DNA of 64,000 bases, from positions 2,232,001 through 2,296,000 of the forward strand of contig NC_018020.1 in assembly GCF_000266885.1 (NCBI RefSeq). Reading direction: 5' to 3'. The notes under the pieces are model-generated. The model made no database searches, was not told where the DNA came from, and worked only from the letters and a program-made list of their open reading frames with translations. The translations under genes and the position numbers were made by a program. The DNA is from Turneriella parva DSM 21527. Its GTDB lineage: Bacteria; Spirochaetota; Leptospiria; Turneriellales; Turneriellaceae. Shown piece by piece: positions 44,627-55,119 of the stretch (positions are counted from its first letter, which is position 1; every line of letters begins with the position of its first letter).

Positions 44627-45805
44627 AGCACAAACAAAGGCCTGTTGGATTTTAACCTTTCTGATGAACTCGTCGAAGTCGGCGAGCTGATTCGCAACAT
44701 CTGTGAAAAAGAGATTGTGCCGCGGCGTGCGGCACTCGACGAAAAAGAAGAATATCCGTTTGAAATCTTCGCAAAATTCAAAGAAGCCGGCCTGCCTGGC
44801 ATCATGTACGACGCCGAATACGGCGGTATGGGCGCTGACCTCTTTGCTTCGATCGTCTTTTCTGAAATCGTGAGCGAGTACTGTCTCGGCGTCAACACGG
44901 CAATTTCAGCGACCAAACTCGGTGCGCTACCAATCGAACACGGCGGCACAGAAGAACAAAAGAAGAAATACCTTAGCGCGTTCGCCAGCGGTGAAAAGAT
45001 CGGTGCATTCGGCCTCACCGAGCCGAACGCCGGTTCAGACGTGCCGAACCTCTCGACCACGGCCGTCAAGAAGGGCGACCGCTATATTCTGAACGGCACC
45101 AAACAGTGGATCTCGAACGCAGGCGTGGCTGACGTCTACACGATCTTCGCGCTGACTGATAAGTCGAAAGGCCCGCGCGGTATGTCTTGCTTCATCGTAG
45201 AGAAGGGCACGAAAGGCCTTTCATATGGTAAGCTCGAGCAGAAAATGGGCATCCGCTGCTCGCATACGCGCCAGGTGATTATGGAAGATGTCGAAGTGCC
45301 AGAAGAAAACCTGGTGGGTCTGAAGCCCAACCGTGGTTTTATTCACGCGTTTCAGACGCTCAGCTCGTCACGCCCGGCAGTCGCGGCTTCGGCAGTTGGC
45401 CTTGCGACAGGCGCCTATAAAGAGGCGGTGAAATACGCGCGCCAGCGCGAGCAGTTCGGCAAAAACATCATCAACTTTCAGGCGGTGCAGCATATGCTCG
45501 CCGACATGGCGACGCGCATCGAGCAGGCACGCCTGATCACCTACCGCGCGGCGAAGTACGCAATGGCCGGTCACCCTGAAGCCGCGAAATTCTCAGCGAT
45601 GGCAAAATACGCCGCGTCTGAAACAGCAGTCGCCGTGGCGAACGACGCACTGCAGCTGCACGGTGGCTATGGTTTTACCAAAGACTACCCAATTGAAAAG
45701 ATGTACCGGGATGCAAAGATTCTGACTATCTATGAAGGCACGAGCCAGATTCAGAAGAATGAAATCGGCGCGTACATTATTAAAGAATCAGCGACCATGA
45801 AATAA
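44624..45805 (+). CDS. Acyl-CoA dehydrogenase
   Basis: A 393-aa FAD enzyme of the usual family length that desaturates acyl-CoA in beta-oxidation or branched-chain amino-acid breakdown. Signatures are GAFGLTEPNAGSDVPNLSTTA (FAD and substrate loop), QWISNAGVAD, RQREQFGKNIINFQAVQHMLADM, and ALQLHGGYGFTKDYPIEKMYRDAKI. The catalytic Glu of short/medium-chain type enzymes is Glu371 in YEGTSQIQ. Chain-length preference cannot be read reliably; the pattern is closest to short-chain or butyryl-CoA enzymes. No Shine-Dalgarno is visible because the start codon sits in a hairpin. It is convergent with recF, separated by a terminator. Confidence 0.95.
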   Translation: MSTNKGLLDFNLSDELVEVGELIRNICEKEIVPRRAALDEKEEYPFEIFAKFKEAGLPGIMYDAEYGGMGADLFASIVFSEIVSEYCLGVNTAISATKLGALPIEHGGTEEQKKKYLSAFASGEKIGAFGLTEPNAGSDVPNLSTTAVKKGDRYILNGTKQWISNAGVADVYTIFALTDKSKGPRGMSCFIVEKGTKGLSYGKLEQKMGIRCSHTRQVIMEDVEVPEENLVGLKPNRGFIHAFQTLSSSRPAVAASAVGLATGAYKEAVKYARQREQFGKNIINFQAVQHMLADMATRIEQARLITYRAAKYAMAGHPEAAKFSAMAKYAASETAVAVANDALQLHGGYGFTKDYPIEKMYRDAKILTIYEGTSQIQKNEIGAYIIKESATMK

Positions 45806-45808
45806 AAG

Positions 45809-45845
45809 TGAAATGCGTTGCGGGCAGTGCCCGCAGCGCATTTCA
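45809..45845. terminator. Bidirectional terminator between acyl-CoA dehydrogenase and recF
   Basis: Arms 45809-45825 and 45829-45845 pair at 16 of 17 positions over a 3-nt loop, with the GGGC/GCCC core. The stem begins 4 bp after the plus-strand stop and includes the recF stop codon, so both transcripts can fold it. Confidence 0.75.
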
Positions 45846-46970
45846 TAGTTCAATATTCTGCACCGGGGCAGCCTGCCCGAGGCCTTTCAGAAAATCCTGC
45901 ATACCGATGAGGTCGGTGGTCGTAAAGAACACCTGGCCAACCCCGCCCAAAAAGTCGACGAAACTCGCGCGGCGCGTGAGATCGAGTTCATTGAGTACAT
46001 CGTCGATCAGCAGCACTGGTCGCGTGCCCGATTTTTGCTGCATATAGTCGAACTGCGCAAGCTTAAGCGCGAGCGCCGCGGTGCGCTTTTGCCCCTGCGA
46101 ACCGACGGTACGAATGTCATGGTCGGCACCATTGGGGCCGAGAAAAAACAGCCGGTCACGGTGCACGCCGCTCGTCGTTTGCCGCAGCCGCAAATCGTTC
46201 GCCCGGTGCTCTTTCAGCATAGCCGCATAATCGGCGGCAGACTCAACCTGCTTCGTTTCGCCCTGGTATTGCAGCTGCCACGTGTCTTTGGCAAGGGAAA
46301 TCTTGCTGACACTCGCTGCAAACGGCATGGCAAATTCGGGAATAAACTGCCGGCGTTTCAAAAGAATTTCGACCCCGGCTGCCGCAAGCTCGCGGTCAAT
46401 CGCCGTGAGCACGCCTTCGTCGGGCCGGTTCTTCAAGAGCTGGCTGCGCATCTTGAGCGCGCGCTGGTAGTTCTGTAGCGCGGTAAAATAACCAGGATAC
46501 AGCATCGAAAGCAGAAGATCAATGAAGCGTCGCCGTTCGGTGTGATCGCCGGCGACGATGCGCAGGTCGTCGGGCGAGAGCACGACGCTGGGTATACGCC
46601 CGATAATCGCTGCAGCGCGTTCGTTCGTTCGGCCGTCGATGGCGTATTTTTTGACCAGAGCCGCTTTTGCGTCGTCGGGGTTTCGGCCGAAGCTGATCGC
46701 AATACGGTGGTTGCCGCTCGGCGCCGTGAAGCCGACTTCGGTGCGGTAGAAGGTTGCGCCGAACCGTATCATTTCGCGATCCATCGCAAAGCGAAACGAT
46801 TTCAGAAAAGAGGTTAATCCTAATGCTTCAAGAATCGTCGTTTTGCCGGCGCCGTTCATGCCGGTGATAAAAATCAATCCGTCTGAAAATGTGTACGCAG
46901 ACTTTTCGCTGTTGCGAAAATTGACAAGCGAAAGGCTGGTGACTTTTATCTGGTGCGGTTCAGACGCCAC
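45843..46970 (-). CDS. recF: DNA replication and repair protein RecF
   Basis: A 375-aa SMC-like ATPase that works with RecO/RecR to load RecA at single-stranded gaps. Walker A is GMNGAGKT (37-44), preceded by the family N-terminus LSLVNFRNSEK. Later come IPSVVLSPDDLRIVAGDHTERRRFIDLLLS, GVHRDRLFF, the ABC signature region SQGQKRTAALALKLAQ and Walker B/D-loop PVLLIDDVLNELDLTRR. Length and order are standard. It begins 3 bp after the dnaN stop, so dnaN and recF are co-transcribed as in most bacteria. gyrB does not follow, since the next gene is convergent. Confidence 0.97.
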   Translation of the reverse strand: MASEPHQIKVTSLSLVNFRNSEKSAYTFSDGLIFITGMNGAGKTTILEALGLTSFLKSFRFAMDREMIRFGATFYRTEVGFTAPSGNHRIAISFGRNPDDAKAALVKKYAIDGRTNERAAAIIGRIPSVVLSPDDLRIVAGDHTERRRFIDLLLSMLYPGYFTALQNYQRALKMRSQLLKNRPDEGVLTAIDRELAAAGVEILLKRRQFIPEFAMPFAASVSKISLAKDTWQLQYQGETKQVESAADYAAMLKEHRANDLRLRQTTSGVHRDRLFFLGPNGADHDIRTVGSQGQKRTAALALKLAQFDYMQQKSGTRPVLLIDDVLNELDLTRRASFVDFLGGVGQVFFTTTDLIGMQDFLKGLGQAAPVQNIEL

Positions 46971-46973
46971 GCG

Positions 46974-48116
46974 TCAGATCTTCATCGGCATCACGAGCGC
47001 AATGAAGTCGGGGTCGTCAACGTCTTGCACGACGAGCGGCTTATTGGAGTCGTTCATGCCGAGCCGCACGCGGGGGCAGGTGAGCGCCTTAAGAATGTCG
47101 ATGAGGTAAGTGATATTAAAACCGATCTCGAGCTTTTCACCGGTGTAATCAACCTCGATCGCTATTTCAGCGCGGCTACCCTGACCTGAGGATTGACCCG
47201 AGATATGCATTTTTTTATCTTCGAGTACCATACGGCACTGGTTCGAAGGCGGTTCGGTTACAGGGCGAATCTGCTGCAGCGCTTCGATAAGTTTGTCGCG
47301 GCCCATTTCAATCTGCACCGCAATATCTTGCGGCAGCACGCGCTTATAATCGGGAAACTTGCCTTCGAGCAGCCTGCTCGACAGCTGTGCGTCGCCGACA
47401 CGCACGAAAAGATCGCGCTGTTCGACGCCGATCATAACTTCGTCAGCGACATCGATGAGCTTCTGCATCTCACGAATTGCTTTTGCGTGCACGACGACGT
47501 CGGTGCCGGCTGGCAGATTGATCGCTGCGCCGAGTTTACGCGTGATCGCGGCAAGGCGTCGCCCGTCGGTGCCGACCAGCGTCAGCTGATCGCCGTTGCC
47601 CTGAAAACAGATGCCGTTGTAGATATAACGGTTGTCTTCTTGTGAAATGGCGTATTGTGTCTTGCGTATCATCTCTTCGATGATCGCCGATGAAACCGAA
47701 AACAGTTTAGCGTCGCTGAGCCGGTTCAGTGTGGGAAAGTGCTTCGCCGAATTACCAGGCATGACATAGCGCGCCGAAGCGTCGCTGGTGCCGCGCAGAT
47801 TGACGCGAAAAGCAGCGGCACCTTCTTCGGCTGCCTCGTCGGTTTCGACTTCAACAATCAGGTCTTTTGAAACGAGCGAGCCGACATATTCTTGAAATTG
47901 TTTTGCCGGAACAATGAACTCACCCGGTTTGCCATCTTCGACAGGCACGGTAATGCGTGCGGTTGTTTCCATATCGGACGCTGTAATCGAAACCTGCTTT
48001 GCCTCGACGGCCACGAGCAGGTTCGAGAGCATCGTGCCCATATCGCGGTGGGGTATAATCGCGTCGATGCGGCGCACCGCCTTGTCGATCGAGTCTTTGT
48101 GCGTCTGGAATTTCAT
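46974..48116 (-). CDS. dnaN: DNA polymerase III beta sliding clamp
   Basis: A 380-aa protein that forms the ring clamp tethering replicative polymerase to DNA. Three similar domains are visible, with landmarks ITASDMETTARI, RYIYNGICFQ, TDGRRLAAI, LEGKFPDYKRVLP and IGFNITYLIDILKAL, ending ALVMPMKI as usual. I place the start at MKFQTHKDSID (48116); the open frame upstream adds 29 residues that do not fit the family. dnaA is not upstream; the divergent truA is. No DnaA-box cluster is obvious in the 87-bp gap, so the origin does not appear to be here. Confidence 0.97.
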   Translation of the reverse strand: MKFQTHKDSIDKAVRRIDAIIPHRDMGTMLSNLLVAVEAKQVSITASDMETTARITVPVEDGKPGEFIVPAKQFQEYVGSLVSKDLIVEVETDEAAEEGAAAFRVNLRGTSDASARYVMPGNSAKHFPTLNRLSDAKLFSVSSAIIEEMIRKTQYAISQEDNRYIYNGICFQGNGDQLTLVGTDGRRLAAITRKLGAAINLPAGTDVVVHAKAIREMQKLIDVADEVMIGVEQRDLFVRVGDAQLSSRLLEGKFPDYKRVLPQDIAVQIEMGRDKLIEALQQIRPVTEPPSNQCRMVLEDKKMHISGQSSGQGSRAEIAIEVDYTGEKLEIGFNITYLIDILKALTCPRVRLGMNDSNKPLVVQDVDDPDFIALVMPMKI

Positions 48117-48176
48117 ATGCAGAACCTGCATAATGAGAAAGCATTGATACGACATAAAGCAAAATATATCTGTAGG

Positions 48177-48203
48177 GTGAGCGGCTAAAATCCGCTTTTT
48201 CAC
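48177..48203 (+). other. Hairpin directly before the truA start codon
   Basis: GTGAGCGG (48177-48184) pairs with CCGC...TCAC (48192-48203) around a 7-nt loop with some unpaired T. It ends immediately before the truA ATG and is followed by no Shine-Dalgarno; a GTAGGGTGA lies just upstream of it. Folding could bring that sequence closer to the ATG. Confidence 0.35.
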
Positions 48204-49034
48204 ATGGCAAAGACCGCGTTAACGATAGAATACGACGGAGCCCCCTATTTCGGGTTTCAGCTGCAGAAACAACAAAACTCGGTACAGGCCGAGCTTGAGA
48301 AAGTCTTGGGTATAGTGCTGAGGCAGAGGGTGCGGGTGTACTGTGCGGGCCGAACCGACACCGGAGTCAATGCTTTGGGCCAGGTTGTACATTTTGCGGG
48401 CGAACCGCCGAAGACTCTCGACCTGCTGATTTATGCCTTGAACAGTCTTCTGCCGAAAGATATCGCCGTGAGGCACGGCGCAGTCGTGCCCGATTCATTT
48501 CACGCCCGCTTTTCATGCCTGCAGCGCGAATATGTGTACGTTGTATACAATGCTCCGTACCGCCCCGGAGTTTTAGGGTATAAAGCGCTCTGGGTAAGGG
48601 GCGACCTCGACTGGAGCGCTGTGCGCAGCGCGATACCGCACATTCTCGGCGAAAACAATTTCGCTGCGTTCACTCAGGCGAAGCTGGTGAAGCGCGGCGA
48701 GAAGACGATTCGCCGCATCGACGATGTGCGCATCATTGAAGATGGCCCTTACACTTACGTGCACATTGTCGGCTCGGGCTTCTTGCACAACATGATCAGA
48801 ATTCTGATGGGCACATTGCTCGATATTGCGCGCGGCAAGACCCGGCCCGAAGAACTGGCAGGTATTCTCGCGCGGCAAGACAGAGTTGGTGCAGGTGTGA
48901 CAATGAAGCCCGACGCGTTGTATTTTCTTCACGCGGAGTACAAAGACTATGACCAGAGCGGGGCGCAGCACGCTCTAAGGCAGATGCTGCTACACCGCCA
49001 TGCAGCAGAAAGCAGGCCGGTCAATTTTTCGTGA
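48204..49034 (+). CDS. truA: tRNA pseudouridine(38-40) synthase
   Basis: A 276-aa enzyme that converts uridines 38-40 of the tRNA anticodon arm to pseudouridine. The catalytic Asp is Asp52 in CAGRTDTGVNALGQVVHF. Other family motifs are LTIEYDGAPYFGFQ at the N-terminus, LNSLLPKDIAV, FHARFSCLQREYVYVV and SGFLHNMIRILMGTLLDIARG. Length is normal with a short basic extension at the end. It diverges from dnaN and converges with the giant membrane protein gene, with 9 bp between stops. Confidence 0.97.
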   Translation: MAKTALTIEYDGAPYFGFQLQKQQNSVQAELEKVLGIVLRQRVRVYCAGRTDTGVNALGQVVHFAGEPPKTLDLLIYALNSLLPKDIAVRHGAVVPDSFHARFSCLQREYVYVVYNAPYRPGVLGYKALWVRGDLDWSAVRSAIPHILGENNFAAFTQAKLVKRGEKTIRRIDDVRIIEDGPYTYVHIVGSGFLHNMIRILMGTLLDIARGKTRPEELAGILARQDRVGAGVTMKPDALYFLHAEYKDYDQSGAQHALRQMLLHRHAAESRPVNFS

Positions 49035-49043
49035 CGCTTCGCC

Positions 49044-52000
49044 TTATTGCCAGCGCGCAAACTTTGCCGAAAGTCTTCTGTAGAAATCTTTGACCTGTTC
49101 ATTCTTGAGGTTGTAGACGATCAAGATCATGATCAATGCCAGCCCTGTGAAGGTCAGAAGCATAAACCCGACGAATTGGTTCTGCAGGCCCTCTTGTACT
49201 AAATTTGCCACGACATCGAGCGTGAAGAACAGCACTCCCAGAAACAGATAGCTGCGAACATGCAAGAGTGTACCGACAAGCATACCGACAAGACATACGG
49301 CGCCGAATGCCAGCGAATACACAGGGTTCTGGGCCAGCCCTGAGCGCATTGTGACCTGTAGTGCAGCAGGCAAGTACGCGATAAGGCCACCGATCGTACG
49401 CACGCGCGCCTGATTTTCCAGAGAGAGTGAACTCTTGAATATCGTCGCGAAGAAGATGACAGTCAGGCCGGCGGGAAACGCATAGAACTCTGAAGAATCA
49501 TAGCCCGCTGCGAGCGCCACAAAGAACAGCGCCGCGTTTAGGGTGATCGCGGCGAGCGCAGCAAAGAGATGACGCTCCCCGAGGCGCGAGAGGGTAAAAT
49601 AAAGTCCGCTAGAAATGACAGAAAGCAGAGCGGTGTTAAGCGATCTGAAATTATCTACCACCAGTGCCGCAACTAATGGCAAAGCTGCCGCAAATCGGCG
49701 GGTGGGCTCTGAAACCACATTCAGTGAAAAGCGGTTGGCGAAAACACTGACACCGACAAGGGCAAAAGCATAACCCAGAACAAAAAAAGCATCGGTTTGT
49801 GCATTATCGATTCGCAGAATCGGACGCGCCGAGTAATAGATGCCTGCAATCGTCATTTGTGCGATGTAGACATACCGCGTTCTCTGCGTCTTTAACGCCG
49901 CTATGATATTCAGTAATAGATACAATATCAGCACCGCAAGCGAAGCGAATGCGGCGCCGGGCAAGGGGTTTGTCAGCTCACGCGACATCGCTGCAAGAAC
50001 GACGCCGCAGCTGATAACTAACGTGTCGAGGGCTGTCACATAACCGGCGTGCCTTTCGGTATCGGCACTCTGCAATCTGCCGGCGAAGAAAGTCAGAATA
50101 ATGAGATAGACGAGTACGCCAGAAAGGGCATAAGGTGAAGCCTGCAGAAAGTTGAAGTTATACCCGAGGAGTGAAAGTATCAGCCAGCTCGCCGTCGTGA
50201 TCGCGGCGCTGAAAAAAACCGCGCTCAACCATGCCAGCGTGCTACGCGATGGTCCGCGCTTTAAGGCCAGCGCGAGCCGAAAATAGAAAGAAGCCAGCAG
50301 CAACGTGACCACGAGACCTGCCGATCTGAAATAATCATCTCGCGCCAGGTAGCTGGCGTTTGCGATGAGTATGCTCGTGCCTGCCGCAAGCGCATTTGCA
50401 CCTTGCCCCTCGGTCGCGGCGTAGAAAAAACCGGCCAAAAGATAGAGTGAACCCGCCAGAAATGCCGTATCGCTGACGAAATTTTCTGAAAGATCCAGCC
50501 GCTTAGCAACACTCTTTGCCGGCAGTAACATGAATATTGCCGCAAGCGCCAGAGCCGGCCCAGGCCAGAGAGGATATACCGCAGACATGTGGGCGCCGCC
50601 GTGAACAATCAGCAGCCCGCCCGTGAACATGATGAGGGCCGAAGCGCGCACGTTTTGCGCCCAAAGGTAAAGTATGGCCACGAAGATGAGAATGGCCCCC
50701 GGTTCTATTGTCGCCACCTGAAGCGACATTAAGCCAATCAGCGCGGTGAAACCCAGACTCCAAAGCCCCGATTCGTTCGAAACACCCGTATTGTTTTGCG
50801 TAAAAAGACCCTTTGTGAAGAGTTGCAGCGCATTATGGCGGCGGGAAATCACTGCAAGAACCGCGAGAGCTAAGACGCCTGCGGCAATTCCCATGACAAT
50901 ATTCTGTCTGAACTGCAGGTAGCTGAGGCCTGGCTTTAGCGCCAGCGAAAAGTTCATGAGCAAATCACTGGCATTGCCAGCAAATGTTCGTGGCAGCCAC
51001 GCGGCTGCTTCTGCTGAGTAATACAGCGCAGGCCCGGTGAAACTCTGTGAGGCAAAGAGGGCAGCGACAAAAATGGGTAAGAACAGATAGAACAGATGCC
51101 GCAAACCCACATGAACGGTATGGACCAGAATCAACGGATACAACGCCAGGGCAAGATATGCGGTCGGCGGCACGAAAGCGAATGCGCGATCAAAGTCGAA
51201 GAGTGAAACCGCAAAAACTTCGTATGCGAGCAGCAATATCAGGCCTGCGACACCCGTGGCAGGCACGAGAAAATACCAACGGCCCTGCGATTCGGCCTGC
51301 AGGTAAGCCGCATACCGAGGGCCGTAAACCTGCACGGTAAATGCGACCAACGCCATTAGCGGAAAAAGCAGCAGCAGTCTCAGCGTTACGACATCAACCG
51401 GCAGGGGCCTTCCCAAACGGTTGATAATCGCCGTCATTGCGATTGCCCCGAGCAGAACATAGAGCATCACGAGCGAACCGCGCAGGCGAAAAATCGCGAA
51501 CACGCGGTAGTGAAAAACCGCGCCAGCAATCACCATGCAAGCCACCATAGCGACGAGCAACGGCAGCCGGAATGAAAAATCAGGCATGCTAATCCAGTTG
51601 GCGGCGCTGAGCAACGCAGCGGCGAGCAAGACCAGTGTCACGAAGGCCGAGCCGACAGCAATATTGTTTAGCCCCCCTTGGTTAAAGGGCAGCCTCAGCC
51701 GCATCAAAAACACCCGTCCAAAACTGGCCGCAGGCACCGTCACGGCGCTGCGCAGAGTTGCTGCGATCAGATAGAAGAAAACAGCCATGACGGTGCAAAA
51801 TAAGGCAGCCTGGGCAAAATCAGGCGGAGCGAGAATGTTGTAGAGCCCGAACGTGACGGCAAGACCGGCATACGCTGAGATCACTGCACTGCGATCGCGC
51901 AGCGTGCGCAGCGTCATGAAAAGCCAGGCAAACGCAAGCCAAATGACTGGCCGCAGAGCTATATTTCGATCTGCATACTGCACTGTCCAGGTTTCACTTG

Positions 52001-53798
52001 CCACCACCGGCGCAGTAAAGACCAGCAGAGCCAATGCGCCAAAGCACAGCGAGAGGTCATCGATCGGTGAACCGGGTGAAGTTTCGTCGGGTGGTGCAGC
52101 ATGCCTTTCAAAGAAAAATCCGCCTATCGCATATAAGACAGCCATGGCGAGAAAAACCTCGTTCGGTTGCAGAATAATTTCTGCCGGCAGCGGCAATCGC
52201 GCGACAAAAGTCAGCACACCTATCGGCGAAAGATAATGCCAGGGCGATCGGGAAAAGCCTGCAGCACGGTGAATTGTCACAGCCGTCAGAAGCCCTGTGA
52301 ATGCAGCGGCAATATGTGGTTGTGCCGAGAAAAGTTGAACCACGCTTGCGCAAATGCCAGACACAACGGCCCAATACAAAAAGATCTTTTTCTTCTCGGG
52401 GTGAAAATTACGCGAAAACCAAGGTAGAGCGAGCGGAAAGATAAAGAATGCGAAAACCTGCCCCGCGTACTCTGGTGTGACGATGCGAGTGAGACGCAGA
52501 CAGAAGACCATGCAAAGAAAAATTACCGCATGTATCGCTGCATTGTGGTACCTGGCTGCTCGTAGAAAGATGGCGATTGCCGGCACGATTACCAACATAT
52601 GAAACGTGAAGGGTAGCGTTGAACCCGCCTGGCCTGCAAAGGCTGCCGCGGCAACGAATGCGATCAGCGCGAGCATCGCATAGGCGACAATCTCAAGAGC
52701 CGCGAAGAACCTGCCGTGCAGCCGGTCGAAAGATCGTTGCAGTAATGAAAACTGACCGAGCGCCATAACGAGTACAGTTAGGCGCAATGCCCCCGACAGA
52801 TCGTCTGAAACGGCAATCGGCAGAGTGAACAGCGCAAAGACAAGAATAGAAAGATCGAGCACGGCAAAGACGAGTGCCATGATTTCCTTTTTCGTGTCGA
52901 TCAGGCCGACAGCTGACATCGTCGCCGCGCCGATCGCAACGATGAGTGTCGGCAATAGTATAGGCATCACGGGCGCTAAGCCCGCCAGCGCACCCAGCGC
53001 AAAAGGTATGGGCACACAGAGCAAAGCCGATGCGTATGGCACTTGCACACGGCGCGTGAGCGGTAACAGCGTAATAAAAGTCAAAAGCAGCGCAATCGCC
53101 GTAGCTGCGGCGCCGGCCTCGGGCGAAACGCGCACTATATTCGCCGAAATGAAAAACATGAGCGGAATCAATGCACCGGCGATCAGCATCAACATCTTGC
53201 CCGTGCCTGCGCTCTTGCGGTGAATAAATAGACCCAGCCCAAGAAACAGTACGTGGTAGACAAAGAAGGCAAAAAGAATCGTGAACGGTCGCAAAATACC
53301 TTCGAACCGTAGCCATGCTTCACGAATGCCCATGATAGAACCTGAAATCACAAGCACCATGGCGATAAACCACCACACGTATTCGTTAAAGAGCGGCTTC
53401 AGGGTTTCGGTCAGCGATTCGAGGCTGAGTAGCGAGTCGATGCCACCGACATGCGGGCGGGTCACGTCGTTTCGGTCGCTGCTTTGTTTGGAGGATTCAG
53501 AGGCGTGCTGCGATTCTGGCTCGTGGCGAACCCACACGCCCTTCATAGACATTCCCACCGCCGCTATCAATGAACCCAGACCCGTTGCTGCCCACGACAG
53601 AAAGTCTGCTTGGTGCACCGCCTGTTCGGTCAGAGTCTTTTGATTTGGAGTGTATCCCAGAGATTCAAAGATTTTTTGTGCTGCACTGCCCGTAATCTTA
53701 CCTGAAATTAACAGCGATTCGGTGAGTTCACCTGCCGCGCGCAATCGGGCATCCGTTTCTGAATTTTTACTCTCAATACCCGAAGACCTGTTCGCCAT
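49044..53798 (-). CDS. Giant polytopic membrane protein of unknown function (1584 aa)
   Basis: The protein has a soluble, polar N-terminus of about 135 residues and then an almost unbroken series of hydrophobic segments. By eye there are around 40 or more candidate membrane helices spaced by short loops such as RRVQVPYAS. The N-terminal LLISGKITGSAAQKIFESLGYTP helix resembles the start of DUF2157-type membrane proteins, and the all-helix layout resembles the DUF2157/DUF2339 group, but the similarity is weak. No catalytic motif, transporter signature or nucleotide site stands out. Residues 100-125 are a Ser/His/Arg-rich linker. The last residues are basic and polar. It is followed downstream by nothing on its own strand (truA converges) and preceded by tgt 53 bp away. 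The lack of frameshifts across 4.7 kb shows it is under selection. Confidence 0.85.
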   Translation of the reverse strand: MANRSSGIESKNSETDARLRAAGELTESLLISGKITGSAAQKIFESLGYTPNQKTLTEQAVHQADFLSWAATGLGSLIAAVGMSMKGVWVRHEPESQHASESSKQSSDRNDVTRPHVGGIDSLLSLESLTETLKPLFNEYVWWFIAMVLVISGSIMGIREAWLRFEGILRPFTILFAFFVYHVLFLGLGLFIHRKSAGTGKMLMLIAGALIPLMFFISANIVRVSPEAGAAATAIALLLTFITLLPLTRRVQVPYASALLCVPIPFALGALAGLAPVMPILLPTLIVAIGAATMSAVGLIDTKKEIMALVFAVLDLSILVFALFTLPIAVSDDLSGALRLTVLVMALGQFSLLQRSFDRLHGRFFAALEIVAYAMLALIAFVAAAAFAGQAGSTLPFTFHMLVIVPAIAIFLRAARYHNAAIHAVIFLCMVFCLRLTRIVTPEYAGQVFAFFIFPLALPWFSRNFHPEKKKIFLYWAVVSGICASVVQLFSAQPHIAAAFTGLLTAVTIHRAAGFSRSPWHYLSPIGVLTFVARLPLPAEIILQPNEVFLAMAVLYAIGGFFFERHAAPPDETSPGSPIDDLSLCFGALALLVFTAPVVASETWTVQYADRNIALRPVIWLAFAWLFMTLRTLRDRSAVISAYAGLAVTFGLYNILAPPDFAQAALFCTVMAVFFYLIAATLRSAVTVPAASFGRVFLMRLRLPFNQGGLNNIAVGSAFVTLVLLAAALLSAANWISMPDFSFRLPLLVAMVACMVIAGAVFHYRVFAIFRLRGSLVMLYVLLGAIAMTAIINRLGRPLPVDVVTLRLLLLFPLMALVAFTVQVYGPRYAAYLQAESQGRWYFLVPATGVAGLILLLAYEVFAVSLFDFDRAFAFVPPTAYLALALYPLILVHTVHVGLRHLFYLFLPIFVAALFASQSFTGPALYYSAEAAAWLPRTFAGNASDLLMNFSLALKPGLSYLQFRQNIVMGIAAGVLALAVLAVISRRHNALQLFTKGLFTQNNTGVSNESGLWSLGFTALIGLMSLQVATIEPGAILIFVAILYLWAQNVRASALIMFTGGLLIVHGGAHMSAVYPLWPGPALALAAIFMLLPAKSVAKRLDLSENFVSDTAFLAGSLYLLAGFFYAATEGQGANALAAGTSILIANASYLARDDYFRSAGLVVTLLLASFYFRLALALKRGPSRSTLAWLSAVFFSAAITTASWLILSLLGYNFNFLQASPYALSGVLVYLIILTFFAGRLQSADTERHAGYVTALDTLVISCGVVLAAMSRELTNPLPGAAFASLAVLILYLLLNIIAALKTQRTRYVYIAQMTIAGIYYSARPILRIDNAQTDAFFVLGYAFALVGVSVFANRFSLNVVSEPTRRFAAALPLVAALVVDNFRSLNTALLSVISSGLYFTLSRLGERHLFAALAAITLNAALFFVALAAGYDSSEFYAFPAGLTVIFFATIFKSSLSLENQARVRTIGGLIAYLPAALQVTMRSGLAQNPVYSLAFGAVCLVGMLVGTLLHVRSYLFLGVLFFTLDVVANLVQEGLQNQFVGFMLLTFTGLALIMILIVYNLKNEQVKDFYRRLSAKFARWQ

Positions 53799-53851
53799 AT
53801 CGGGCCGTCATGGCCCATGGAGTTCTTAGCGTAAAGGCAGATTCTGCGCGG

Positions 53852-54994
<1,143 letters not shown>

Positions 54995-55119
54995 GCAATC
55001 ATAATCTCAACGAATTTCCGAACGGGATGGATTATCGAAGCGTCGAATTTTTCGAAATTTTGCATCTTCTGCGCTAAGCGATGAGAAAAATAAGGCAATT
55101 TCTGGTATTTAATCACTAG

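Noticed and set aside
48117-48203. Replication origin between dnaN and truA
   Set aside because: The gap is only 87 bp and contains no cluster of DnaA-box-like sequences.
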